64,000 nt of DNA from Streptomyces graminofaciens. GTDB taxonomy: Bacteria; Actinomycetota; Actinomycetes; Streptomycetales; Streptomycetaceae. Position 1 is the first letter of the stretch, and the number at the start of each line of letters is the position of its first letter. The notes beneath the pieces are model-generated. The model was not told the origin of the DNA and searched no databases. It saw nothing but the letters and a program-made list of their open reading frames with translations. The position numbers and the translations under genes were made by a program. Shown piece after piece: positions 15,087 to 22,528 of the stretch. Where the stretch lies: positions 1,426,001 through 1,490,000 of the forward strand of contig NZ_AP018448.1 of the NCBI RefSeq assembly GCF_030294945.1. Direction: 5' to 3'.

Positions 15087-15931
15087 GCCGCCACCGCCAG
15101 TTCTGCCCGGCCGCGGGCGCGGACGACGGTGCGCTTGTGGCAGCCGATCTCGCGGGCGATCTGTTCGGCGGTCATGCCCTGCGCGGTGAGGCGGGCGACG
15201 CGCGCCGGGTCGGCGTTGACCTTGCGCCGCCGGGGCGTGGTCGTGTCGTCCGTGTCGGTCTCGGGCTCGGCGTTCGGGTCGTCGATGTCGTCCCAGGCGA
15301 GCGGCCCGTGCCAGCCGTTGCGGGCGGCGGTGTTGCGGGCCAGGTTCTGCGACCGGCTCGGGACGCCGTGGTCGCCCGGCCGACAGGTCTGCAGAACCCG
15401 GTAGTGTTCCGCGACCCGCGCCGCGGTGGAGGCCAGGACTCGCTCGGACCACACCAGGCTGTCGACCTGCCGGGCGTGGATGCCGAGCCGTGGGGCGAGC
15501 GCACGGCAGGTCCAGCCCATCGCGATGAGGGCTTGCAAACGGCGCCGTGTGCCGGTGCCGTCGACGATCGTGTGCGCGGTCACGGCCGCGGGCCGGATGC
15601 GGACGGCGAGGATGCGGGCGGCTACCTCGGGGCGGATGCGTTCGGCGCGCGGGTTGACACCGTCGTACAGGATTCGGGCGATGGTGGCACTGCTCACCTT
15701 GGCGTCCTTCTGGATGCTGGTGAGACCGTGGCCGGCGGCGCGGAGGGCGGCGATGTGCTGGCGGGCGGGTTCGGCGTCGACGAGGGGTTGCCAGGTGCCG
15801 TATCCCTTCTGCCGGTAGCGGCGCCGCTCGTAGGCCTGGATGCGGGCGACGCATTCGGGGAGGCGGCAGCGGTACTGCTTGACGCAGGTGAGGTTGCGGT
15901 GGTGGGGGGCTTCGCGATCGGTGGCGGTCAT
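15083..15931 (-). CDS. Conserved actinophage HTH protein, WDDIDDP type (282 aa)
   Basis: The protein shows TCVKQYRCRLPECVARIQAY near the N-terminus, an HTH at ~75-95 (HGLTSIQKDAKVSSATIARI), a middle segment GTRRRLQALIAMGWTCRALA, then PLAWDDIDDPNAEPE, and a final HTH (GMTAEQIAREIGCHKRTVVR). This multi-HTH layout with the WDDIDDP motif is conserved in many Streptomyces and mycobacterial phages and elements; its role is not established. It is coupled by ATGA to both neighbours. Confidence 0.75.
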   Translation of the reverse strand: MTATDREAPHHRNLTCVKQYRCRLPECVARIQAYERRRYRQKGYGTWQPLVDAEPARQHIAALRAAGHGLTSIQKDAKVSSATIARILYDGVNPRAERIRPEVAARILAVRIRPAAVTAHTIVDGTGTRRRLQALIAMGWTCRALAPRLGIHARQVDSLVWSERVLASTAARVAEHYRVLQTCRPGDHGVPSRSQNLARNTAARNGWHGPLAWDDIDDPNAEPETDTDDTTTPRRRKVNADPARVARLTAQGMTAEQIAREIGCHKRTVVRARGRAELAVAA

Positions 15932-16083
15932 GGCTGCGGGTTCTCCTCTCCCGGCTGGTTGCAGATGTCGTCGATGAGTTGGTTGGCGTTGCGGAGGCTG
16001 CGGATGATGGCGCTGATGGCGAGGGCGAGGATGGCTGCGGCGTAGATGAGGGCCGGGAGGGCGGTGATGAGGCGCCCGGTCAC
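15928..16083 (-). CDS. Small single-pass membrane protein (51 aa)
   Basis: A GTG start overlaps the upstream stop (GTGA). One hydrophobic helix (TALPALIYAAAILALAISAI) is followed by a charged tail (RSLRNANQLIDDICNQPGEE). The overlaps at both ends support translation. It may tether a complex to the membrane; the function is unknown. Confidence 0.55.
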   Translation of the reverse strand: MTGRLITALPALIYAAAILALAISAIIRSLRNANQLIDDICNQPGEENPQP

Positions 16084-16460
16084 GCTGCCGCCGCCTTCGA
16101 CTGCTCGGCGCGGGCGGCCTGGCGCTGCGCGGCTATGGCACGGCCCTTGTCGGTGAGCGTCCAGACGGCGATGCGGTGCGCGTGCGTGTTGGCCTGCGTG
16201 GACGGCACCGTCCGGTCGGTGTGCTCGATGATCCCGGCGGTGCGCAGCGAGTTGATTGCGGCGCCGAGGAATCCGTGGCCGAGCTCGGGCAGCACGTCGC
16301 GGAGGTCGTTGCAGGACCATTCGTTATGGCGCTGGCCGAAGTGGAAAACGGCCTGCTCGACGATGAACTGGTCCCACGAGGACTGATCGGCGATCTCCTC
16401 CAGCAGGAAATCCTTCTCGGCAGAGGCGAGGCGTTCCGCGGGGCTGAGTTTGCGGGCCAT
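16080..16460 (-). CDS. Winged-helix-like protein (126 aa)
   Basis: It starts MARKLSPAERLASAEKDFLL. The centre reads FIVEQAVFHFGQRHNEWSCN, DLRDVLPELGHGFLGAAINS, LRTAGIIEHTDRTVPSTQAN, THAHRIAVWTLTDKGRAIAA. The last two segments look like a winged helix with wing. Phage homologues are annotated as DNA-binding. A terminator-like hairpin lies just upstream. Confidence 0.65.
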   Translation of the reverse strand: MARKLSPAERLASAEKDFLLEEIADQSSWDQFIVEQAVFHFGQRHNEWSCNDLRDVLPELGHGFLGAAINSLRTAGIIEHTDRTVPSTQANTHAHRIAVWTLTDKGRAIAAQRQAARAEQSKAAAA

Positions 16461-16497
16461 GACGAGCTCCTTACGGCTGTGGTGTCCTTGGGGTGAG

Positions 16498-16534
16498 CCG
16501 GGCGCCCGCCTGTTTGCGGCGGGCGGGAGCCCGG
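16498..16534 (-). terminator. Bipartite stem-loop between genes
   Basis: Inner 7-bp stem GCCCGCC/GGCGGGC with loop TGTTTGC, outer 6-bp stem CCGGGC/GCCCGG, and a 4-nt bulge. It follows the Gp3-like gene in the leftward direction. Confidence 0.55.
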
Positions 16535-16543
16535 ATGGGTTGG

Positions 16544-17515
16544 TTAGTCGACGAGCTCGCCCTCGACGGGTTCATCGCCGGTGTCGTTGGCCTCGGCGTC
16601 CATGCGTTCGGCAATCGCCATGAGCTGCTTGGACAGTTCGTCGCTGCCGCCCTTGTCGACGTGGCCGGCGTTGCGGGCCTTGCGCCACACGTCGCGCACG
16701 TCGTCGGAGGTGAGCGCCCCCTCGGCTTCTGCGAGGTAGTCAGGGCGGAGCGCCTCGATTGCGGCGACCGCCTGGCCGCCACCTGCCGGGTCGAGGGCGA
16801 GCGCGGTCGGCAGCGGTCCTGTGAGGGCCTGGCGCGGGGTGACCCCGCGGACCTCGACGACGACCACCGGGAAGTGCTTGGTCTGCCCGCCCGCCACCCG
16901 GGTGCGCGGCTCGATGCGCAACGTCACCGGAACCAGACCCTTTCCGCCAGTCCCGGAGAGGACCAGGTCGACGGTGCCCGCCATCTCGTTCGCGGCGTAG
17001 AAGCTGTGGGTCTCCGCCCGCCACACGCCCATGTCAGGCATGTCGGGGAGGATCACGTTCAGGCGGGATGTGGCCGCGCAGACCTTGTCCTTGCGGTACT
17101 GGTCCTGCCGCAGCAGGTGCCATTCCTCGCCGTACTCTGCGAGGCACAGGCAGGGGCGGCGCGAGATCTGTTCGGTCTGGCCGTCGCAGCGGCGGGCGCA
17201 ACCGCCCTTGTTCCACATCTCGTTGTACTGGGACAGCGGGTCGCCGTGCGGCAGCAGCGCTTCGATCTGCTCGGCCTCGGTGATGACCCGGAACTGGGGG
17301 ACGCCGTTGCCTTGCGGCTGCCAGCGTTCGATCTTGCCGCCCCATGCGTCGACTGCGGCCTGCACGTAGTGCTCGGCGTGGGAGGTGACGACCCATGTCT
17401 TCGACTTCACGGGCCGGGGCCGCTTGTTGGGGTCGTCGTTCGGGATGCTGTAGCCGGTGCGCAGGCGGCCGAGTTCGCGGGCCTGGCGCTGCAGCGTGAT
17501 GATCCGGGAGCCCAT
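16544..17515 (-). CDS. phiC31 Gp3-like (recombination directionality factor family) protein (323 aa)
   Basis: The order of motifs matches my recollection of the Gp3-like family: SRIITLQRQARELGRLRTGY, KTWVVTSHAEHYVQAAVDAW, GGKIERWQPQGNGVPQFRVI, a Cys cluster (CARRCDGQTEQISRRPCLC), TSRLNVILPDMPDMGVWRAE, THSFYAANEMAGTVDLV. In phiC31 the founding member controls directionality of a serine integrase, but this element uses a tyrosine integrase and has its own Xis-like gene. It lies 2 bp after an exonuclease gene, the position of a single-strand annealing partner in Exo/Beta-type systems, so a recombination-partner role is an alternative. Confidence 0.75.
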   Translation of the reverse strand: MGSRIITLQRQARELGRLRTGYSIPNDDPNKRPRPVKSKTWVVTSHAEHYVQAAVDAWGGKIERWQPQGNGVPQFRVITEAEQIEALLPHGDPLSQYNEMWNKGGCARRCDGQTEQISRRPCLCLAEYGEEWHLLRQDQYRKDKVCAATSRLNVILPDMPDMGVWRAETHSFYAANEMAGTVDLVLSGTGGKGLVPVTLRIEPRTRVAGGQTKHFPVVVVEVRGVTPRQALTGPLPTALALDPAGGGQAVAAIEALRPDYLAEAEGALTSDDVRDVWRKARNAGHVDKGGSDELSKQLMAIAERMDAEANDTGDEPVEGELVD

Positions 17516-17517
17516 GG

Positions 17518-18363
17518 TCAGGCTGCCTTTCGGGTGGGCCGCGCGTCGGCTGCCGGGGGCAGCAGCGCGGGGTAGGCGGTCGGCGCGGCGTGCAGCCACT
17601 TGGTGGTCTCCAGAGCGCCGCGGAAGGCCCGGTGGGCGCGCCGGTTGCCTGGCATTGGCACGAGGGCGTGGGAGCGGGAGCGGAGGTTGAGGATCCCGGT
17701 GTGCTGCACGGCCGGCACGGGGTGCTCGGTGTCGTCGGGCAGCAGCACCGTCTCGGCGAACCTCAGCGCCGCGAGCTGCAGGGTGTACTCGGGGTAGACC
17801 GAGGAGGCGGGCCGGGTTGCCGACGTCTTGTAGTCGACGAGCCACGACTGCTTCACTCGGCGGCCCCGGATGCGGCGCCATCCGGTGCGCAGCAGCATCA
17901 CGACGTCGCCGGTGCCTGCGTAGCCGAGGCGGCGGTGCAGGAACGTCATCTCTGCGGCAAGGATGTCCTCGGCGAGGTCGACGTCCCAGCGCTGCCAGAA
18001 CAGGACCAGTTGGCGGGCGTAGGGGTCGACTTCCAGGTCCTCGGGGTAGGGCGCTCCGAGGGCCATCATGTGGGCGCGGTAGTGGATGCGGGTGCCGAGG
18101 TTCTTGGCCTTGTCGCTGGCGTTGCGGTGAACGGCCTTCATGTCCTTCAGCAGCTGCTCGCGGTCTTTGACGGCGCGGCGGGCGACCTCGATGCGGTGTT
18201 CCAGCACCCACTCGGCGGTGAGCTTGACGGCCCACGGCGGGATGGCGTGCTTGGCGACGCCGACGGAGAGGACGTTGGTGACGGAGACGAGGTCGGGGCC
18301 GCCGGCCGGGTCGGTGTAGTAGCGGCCGTTGTCGGTGTCCTTGGCGTACTTCGGGTCGGTCAT
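17518..18363 (-). CDS. RecB/Cas4-type PD-(D/E)XK exonuclease (281 aa)
   Basis: The protein opens MTDPKYAKDTDNGRYYTDPA, then has the family motif NLGTRIHYRAH (His), GYAGTGDVVMLL (catalytic Asp), WLVDYKTS (D-x-K) and YTLQLAALRFAE (the QLxxY-like motif seen in RecB nucleases). It would degrade one strand of linear duplex DNA for recombination or concatemer processing. The start overlaps the upstream stop by ATGA; the Gp3-like gene follows after 2 bp. Confidence 0.85.
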   Translation of the reverse strand: MTDPKYAKDTDNGRYYTDPAGGPDLVSVTNVLSVGVAKHAIPPWAVKLTAEWVLEHRIEVARRAVKDREQLLKDMKAVHRNASDKAKNLGTRIHYRAHMMALGAPYPEDLEVDPYARQLVLFWQRWDVDLAEDILAAEMTFLHRRLGYAGTGDVVMLLRTGWRRIRGRRVKQSWLVDYKTSATRPASSVYPEYTLQLAALRFAETVLLPDDTEHPVPAVQHTGILNLRSRSHALVPMPGNRRAHRAFRGALETTKWLHAAPTAYPALLPPAADARPTRKAA

Positions 18364-18704
18364 GCGGCGCCACCGAGGGGCATCGGGCGGGCGCACGCCT
18401 CGCACAGCCCGGCCGCGGTGAACGGGCCGTCTTCGTCGCGGCAGCGGGTGCAGCGGAGCGTGATGCCGGTGGCCATGGCCTGGAGAGTGTCGATGCCGGC
18501 CTCGTCGTACTTGGCGAGGGTGATGGCGGCCCCGTAGTCGGGGTAGGCGCCGAGGAGTTTGGCCCGGTTGGTCATGTCGGCGCGGTCGATGAGGCTGATG
18601 AGGGATTCGGTCCAGTCGCCGGCCGGGTAGCCGCCGGGTCGGCCGAAGTGGGAGAGGACGTGGGCGGCGACTTCGCTGCTGATGGTGGGGTTGCTGGTGC
18701 TCAT
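18360..18704 (-). CDS. Conserved mobile-element protein with zinc knuckle (114 aa)
   Basis: It begins MSTSNPTISSEVAAHVLSHF, then GRPGGYPAGDWTESLISLID, RADMTNRAKLLGAYPDYGAA, ITLAKYDEAGIDTLQAM and a Cys pair set (LRCTRCRDEDGP, GLCEACARP). The GGYPAGDWT...LIxLIDRAD...YG.AITLAKYD pattern is a well-conserved Streptomyces phage/AICE family of unknown function. The ribosome binding site CAGGAGAGCC is strong. Confidence 0.75.
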   Translation of the reverse strand: MSTSNPTISSEVAAHVLSHFGRPGGYPAGDWTESLISLIDRADMTNRAKLLGAYPDYGAAITLAKYDEAGIDTLQAMATGITLRCTRCRDEDGPFTAAGLCEACARPMPLGGAA

Positions 18705-18742
18705 GGGGCTCTCCTGAGGGTGTTCAGGGTGTGCTGATGGGC

Positions 18743-18788
18743 GGGCCGCCAGCCCCGACCGGGGGGGTGGGTGCAGGGCTGGCGGCCC
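18743..18788 (-). terminator. Perfect 13-bp stem-loop between genes
   Basis: GGGCCGCCAGCCC pairs with GGGCTGGCGGCCC around a 20-nt loop, after the second clamp-like gene in the leftward direction. Confidence 0.6.
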
Positions 18789-18844
18789 TTGGTGGCGCCC
18801 GGAGTTGGGGGAAGGCTCGACGGGCGCTGGTCTTCGGTTGTGGA

Positions 18845-19495
18845 TCAGGCGGCGGCCGGCTGGGCGGTCTCCGGTTCCTCTTCCTCGCGCTTGGCCGCAG
18901 CCCAGGCGTCCAACTCGCGGCGCAGTTCGAGATCTGCACCCTCGCGGCGGAGCGGCATCTGCCCTCCGAGGAAGTCCGCAGCGACGATCAGCGACATGCG
19001 GCCCTCGCCGGTCGACCACATCTGGACGGGCTTCGGCAAGTTCTTCCAGGCACCGAAGAACCTCGGGTCCATCGCCATCTGCGCGTCGGCCGCGGGCTTC
19101 TCCAAGGCGGGCAGCAGCAGCTTCCGCCAGTCCAGCGGCTCCTTGGCGTAGGTGCTGAGGTCGACGGCGACGCGGTGGCCGCGCTTCCCCGAAAGGATCA
19201 ACCGGTCTTCGGTGCGCTCCAACTGGACGGTGTCCGTGTCGAGGAGCTTGACCGCAGCGGCCACTTCGGGCAGCTGAGTGCGGTGCACGATGGCCGACCA
19301 CGGTTCGTCGCCGCCGCCAGTGACCTGGGTGCGGGAGACGGCGATGGTGAACCGGTTGGTGGCCATGGCGTACAAGTGGCGGCCGTCGTGGTCGAAGGTG
19401 ATGCACTGGACGGCTTCGGCGTCGATGAGGTTTCCGACGTGCGGCCGGGTTTGTGCGACGAGGCGGCTGAGGGTGCGGTCAGCAATGGTGATCAC
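18845..19495 (-). CDS. Shortened sliding-clamp-like protein (216 aa)
   Basis: A GTG start (VITIADRTLSRLVAQTRPHV) has a CAGGAG site 14 bp after dnaN. The segments HLYAMATNRFTIAVSRTQV (compare the ATDgyRlav motif of DnaN), VAAAVKLLDTDTVQLERTED, LDWRKLLLPALEKP and GRMSLIVAADFLGGQMPLR (compare yllMPvr at the DnaN C-terminus) look like two clamp domains instead of three. It may be a degenerate clamp, a partner for the full clamp, or a decoy. Fold assignment is from motif order only. Confidence 0.6.
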   Translation of the reverse strand: MITIADRTLSRLVAQTRPHVGNLIDAEAVQCITFDHDGRHLYAMATNRFTIAVSRTQVTGGGDEPWSAIVHRTQLPEVAAAVKLLDTDTVQLERTEDRLILSGKRGHRVAVDLSTYAKEPLDWRKLLLPALEKPAADAQMAMDPRFFGAWKNLPKPVQMWSTGEGRMSLIVAADFLGGQMPLRREGADLELRRELDAWAAAKREEEEPETAQPAAA

Positions 19496-19509
19496 GTGTG
19501 GGCTCCTGG

Positions 19510-20640
19510 TCAGCGAGAAAGACGGACGGGCATGCACACGGCCCGGTAGTTGTCGGTGGCGGCGCCGTCGTCGTCGACGGGCCGGATCAGCACCGGCTTC
19601 GTCGGCGTGGTGAACCAGACCTGCACTTGGCCGCCGATCGGGGCCAGCACCGAGGCCAGCCACTCGGCCCGGTAGCTGGCGGTGAATCCGTCCAGGTCGG
19701 CCGATTCGACGCCGATACTGGATGCCCCCTGCGGGCCGTTGATGCCGGCCTGCACCGTCACCTGGTCGCTGTCGAAGGACAGGACCACCGTCTGGTCGTC
19801 CTTGTCGTTCACGAGAGCCACTCGCTTGACGGCTTCCACCAGTTCGCCAGCATCGGCCCGCATCCAGCCCGAGGCCGCGGCCGGGTCGAGGAAGAGGCGC
19901 TCGATGTCAGGGAACGGGGTGGCGATGGTGCGGCTGGTGACCGTCAGCGTGTCGTTGGCGAGGGCGGCGACGGCGATGTCGCTGGCGAAGGAAACTCGGA
20001 CCGGACCACCGGACAGCTGCTTGGCGGTGGCCGCCAGGTAGGCGGCGGGCACCAGCAGGTCACCTTCTGCGTCACCGTCCGGCGTCCACGGCATCTGGTG
20101 CCGCACGATCCTGTACCGGTCGGTGGCGGACACTGTCAGGCGGTCGCCGTCAGCTGCCACATGCACGCCTCGGAGGCCTTCAAGTTTGCCGGCGGCTTCC
20201 TTGTCCGGCATGGAGGCCTGCGCGGCGTGCACCACGGCCGCGGCGAGCAGGCTGCCGTCCACGGTGCCTGCTGGCGCCGGGGCTTCGGGGAGTGCCGGGT
20301 AGTCCCGGCGGTCCATCGTCGGCAGCGTGAACGTGGTGCCCGGCGCGGTCAGGATGGCCTCGTTGCCGTCGGCGATCAGGTCGACGGGCCCGGCAGGCAG
20401 AGCTGCGGCGACGTCCGCGAGCAGCCGGCCGGACACGAGCACGTGGCCCGGTTCGAGTACGTCGGCGGCCAGAGCGGCGCGGGTGCTGGTCTCGTAGTCG
20501 AACCCGGACAGGGTGATCGAGTCGCCGTCGGTTTCGAGCAGGAGGCCGCCGAGGATGGGTTGCAGCGGGTTGTTGGGCAGGCGGCGGTGGGCGCGCTTGG
20601 CGGCTTCAGCCAACTGCCTCTGGTCGATGCGGAGTTTCAC
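19510..20640 (-). CDS. dnaN: DNA polymerase III beta sliding clamp (376 aa)
   Basis: The protein has full DnaN length with three clamp domains. Visible signatures are PLQPILGGLLLETDGDSITL in domain 1, ATDRYRIVRH in domain 2, and the C-terminal YRAVCMPVRL, the conserved Y-x-x-x-x-MP-x-R end that forms the peptide-binding cleft. It would encircle DNA and tether polymerase. No polymerase gene is visible here, so it presumably serves the host polymerase or an element polymerase outside the window. The GTG start overlaps the stop of a 40-codon gene (TAGTG). Confidence 0.9.
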   Translation of the reverse strand: MKLRIDQRQLAEAAKRAHRRLPNNPLQPILGGLLLETDGDSITLSGFDYETSTRAALAADVLEPGHVLVSGRLLADVAAALPAGPVDLIADGNEAILTAPGTTFTLPTMDRRDYPALPEAPAPAGTVDGSLLAAAVVHAAQASMPDKEAAGKLEGLRGVHVAADGDRLTVSATDRYRIVRHQMPWTPDGDAEGDLLVPAAYLAATAKQLSGGPVRVSFASDIAVAALANDTLTVTSRTIATPFPDIERLFLDPAAASGWMRADAGELVEAVKRVALVNDKDDQTVVLSFDSDQVTVQAGINGPQGASSIGVESADLDGFTASYRAEWLASVLAPIGGQVQVWFTTPTKPVLIRPVDDDGAATDNYRAVCMPVRLSR

Positions 20641-20762
20641 TACGCCGCCTCTTCCAGCATCGTGTCCGTGTCCTCGACGGCCTGCTCGTTGTCGCGGGGT
20701 TCAGGCTGGGCGTAGCCGTCGGTCTTCACGTCACTGTCGGGGAACAGGGCGAGCTGCTGCAT
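20640..20762 (-). CDS. 40-aa acidic microprotein with clamp-binding motif
   Basis: The product begins MQQLALFPDSDVKTDGYAQP and continues as a strongly acidic tail ending MLEEAA. Residues 3-7, QLALF, fit the eubacterial clamp-binding pentapeptide QL(x)LF found in clamp partners. The gene has a GGAG site and its stop overlaps the dnaN start, so the two are co-translated. The likely role is to occupy or regulate the peptide cleft of a sliding clamp, its own or the host's. It was too short for routine gene calling. Confidence 0.6.
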   Translation of the reverse strand: MQQLALFPDSDVKTDGYAQPEPRDNEQAVEDTDTMLEEAA

Positions 20763-20784
20763 GGTGGTCTCCAGGAAGTGGCGG

Positions 20785-21129
20785 TCAGGCGGCGGGGCGG
20801 AACGAGGCGGGCTGCACGTCGATGAGGTCTGCAGGGATCTCGAAGTGGCGGGCCGCCAGCAACTTGCGGGCGATGCGGCGCACGTCGGGGTCCTTCGGTG
20901 TCTCGCGCCATTCGGCGCGGCCCTTGTGCGGGGAGAGCGTGGCCCACACGTGCATGTAGGCCTCGAACTGGCCCTGCCCGGTGCGCCCGTCGTGGTAGCG
21001 GTCTTCAACCTGGCCCAGGTTCAGGCGTGACAGCGTCTTGATGTCGCAGTCTTCGCAGTGGCCCTCGAAGTGGTAGTTGTCGGGCGCGCCGAGGATCGGG
21101 CAGGTGGGCAGTTCTTCGGTGTGCAGCAC
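20785..21129 (-). CDS. Hypothetical protein with Cys/His N-terminus (114 aa)
   Basis: A GTG start follows GAAGGAGCAGCA. The N-terminus (ELPTCPILGAPDNYHFEGHC, EDCDIKTLSRL) holds four potential ligands; the remainder is FEAYMHVWATLSPHKGRAEW, then DVRRIARKLLAARHFEIPAD. It lies upstream of the clamp operon. No family recognised. Confidence 0.65.
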   Translation of the reverse strand: MLHTEELPTCPILGAPDNYHFEGHCEDCDIKTLSRLNLGQVEDRYHDGRTGQGQFEAYMHVWATLSPHKGRAEWRETPKDPDVRRIARKLLAARHFEIPADLIDVQPASFRPAA

Positions 21130-21162
21130 TGCTGCTCCTTCGTGGGATGCTGGTGGTCGGAT

Positions 21163-21239
21163 CCCCGGGCGTTGTGAGCGCTCGGGGGTTCGTGCGTTGG
21201 TGGGCTGGTCGGTGCGGGACGGTGCACCGCACGCCAGCC
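21163..21239 (-). terminator. Two stem-loops in the 112-bp gap
   Basis: A 9-bp stem with one G-T pair (CCCCGGGCG/CGCTCGGGG, 21163-21187) and a nested stem GGCTGG..GTGCGG/CCGCAC.CCAGCC (21203-21239) follow the 164-aa gene in the leftward direction. Confidence 0.5.
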
Positions 21240-21241
21240 GG

Positions 21242-21736
21242 TCAGGCGGCTGGCTCGGGCCCGTCGCGGTGTGCCCAGGCGGGTACGTGTGCCGGGTCGC
21301 GGCGGGGCATCGGCGACTGGTGCAGCGGTACCGGGGCGCAGTGCCGCCGGATCTCCTCGACGGGGATCTCCTGCGTCTGACCGATGACGTTCTCGGCGAG
21401 GACGCGGATCTCCAGTCGCCGCTTCACCTCGGCGACCTGTCGCTGGAGGTCGCCGATCCACCGGTCGCGGGTTTCGAGTTCGGCCAGGGTGGCGGCGTGC
21501 GCGCCCTGCTCTTCGGCGACCTGCGCGGTGAGCTGGCGGACGTCGGCCTCGAGGTTGGTCAGGTACTGGTCCTGGATCATGAAGAAGTCGTCTGCGCCAG
21601 CGAGCCGGTTGTGCATGGCCACGTTCTCCTCGCGGAGTTCGGCGAGCTGCTGCTCGTAGGCCGCCTTGAGTTCGGCGATGCGGTCATCGGCTCGGTGGCT
21701 GCCGGTGCCGCGCCGGCGGCGCAGGATGCCGGTCAC
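21242..21736 (-). CDS. Coiled-coil protein (164 aa)
   Basis: Residues ~16-115 are a nearly continuous heptad-rich coiled coil (DDRIAELKAAYEQQLAELRE; ADVRQLTAQVAEEQGAHAAT; DLQRQVAEVKRRLEIRV). The tail (VEEIRRHCAPVPLHQSPMPR) is Pro-rich. A GTG start overlaps the upstream stop. It could be a scaffold for early proteins; no enzymatic motif. Confidence 0.65.
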   Translation of the reverse strand: MTGILRRRRGTGSHRADDRIAELKAAYEQQLAELREENVAMHNRLAGADDFFMIQDQYLTNLEADVRQLTAQVAEEQGAHAATLAELETRDRWIGDLQRQVAEVKRRLEIRVLAENVIGQTQEIPVEEIRRHCAPVPLHQSPMPRRDPAHVPAWAHRDGPEPAA

Positions 21737-21957
21737 GTCACGGGCTCCTTGCTGATCAGGTCGGTGCGGATTCCGAGGGCGGCCAGGACGTCACAGAGTT
21801 CGGTCTGGGTGTCGGGGTCGGCGGCGAGTTCGGCCGCCGTCTGATCCGGGTGCTGGGCGCCGATGCGGTCGGCGACGTGCAGAGCTGCGGCCCGCTGCTG
21901 GGTGATGCTGACCAGGCACGGTCCGAGGGTTGCGACGGTGACGTCCCGGCCGCCCAT
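21733..21957 (-). CDS. Small helical hypothetical protein (74 aa)
   Basis: It starts MGGRDVTVATLGPCLVSITQ and is helical (QRAAALHVADRIGAQHPDQT, DTQTELCDVLAALGIRTDLI). TGATG and GTGA overlaps tie it to both neighbours. A GTG six codons downstream is an alternative start. Function unknown. Confidence 0.6.
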   Translation of the reverse strand: MGGRDVTVATLGPCLVSITQQRAAALHVADRIGAQHPDQTAAELAADPDTQTELCDVLAALGIRTDLISKEPVT

Positions 21958-22307
21958 CACGCCGCGTCCGGGCTGGTGCGGTCGGTGAGCTGGTTCGTGG
22001 CCGCGGTCCACGTCTGCGGGTGGTCCCAGTCCGCAGCCGGGTAGGCGCCTTGCAGCAGCGCGGTGATCTGCCTGGACCCACCAGCCTGGAACTTGAGGAC
22101 CCGCCCGTCGGGGGTGAGGGCGCGGGCCAGGTAGTGGCGTTCTTCGCGGCCGGTGCCGTCGGTCCACAGGGGTGTGATGAGGATGGTGGCCGCGCCGGGA
22201 ACGATCTGGTTCAGCCGGTGGTACAGGCGGGCTTGGTGGCGTCGGCGTCGGGCCGCGGATGCCTTGCGCGGACGGACGGGCAGTACCTCGATGACGGTCG
22301 CTGTCAC
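21957..22307 (-). CDS. Basic hypothetical protein (116 aa)
   Basis: The GTG start (VTATVIEVLPVRPRKASAAR) leads into a basic patch (RRRRHQARLYHRLNQIVPGA), a beta hairpin (TILITPLWTDGTGREERHYL) and LKFQAGGSRQITALLQGAYP. The basic patch and beta core could bind nucleic acid. GTGA overlap with the upstream gene. Confidence 0.6.
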   Translation of the reverse strand: MTATVIEVLPVRPRKASAARRRRHQARLYHRLNQIVPGAATILITPLWTDGTGREERHYLARALTPDGRVLKFQAGGSRQITALLQGAYPAADWDHPQTWTAATNQLTDRTSPDAA

Positions 22308-22528
22308 GACGCCTCCTTCGGCGCGGTCGTGGTGGGGGTCCATCCGGGGTAGTCCGCGTTCGTGCTGACCGGCGCCTCGGGGTGCTGGACGAGCCACTCG
22401 TCGAGGGCGTAGGCGATCCGGTCCGACGGGGAGTTGCTGCGGGCCGCGGCGGCGTGCAGGGTGTCGGCGGCGATGTTCGCCATGAGGGCGTGCAGGTCCA
22501 CGTCCAGCTGCTCGATCGGGCGGGTCAC
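22304..22528 (-). CDS. Small helical hypothetical protein (74 aa)
   Basis: It starts VTRPIEQLDVDLHALMANIA and has further helices (ADTLHAAAARSNSPSDRIAY, ALDEWLVQHPEAP) and a Thr/Pro tail. GTGA overlaps exist on both sides. Function unknown. Confidence 0.6.
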   Translation of the reverse strand: MTRPIEQLDVDLHALMANIAADTLHAAAARSNSPSDRIAYALDEWLVQHPEAPVSTNADYPGWTPTTTAPKEAS

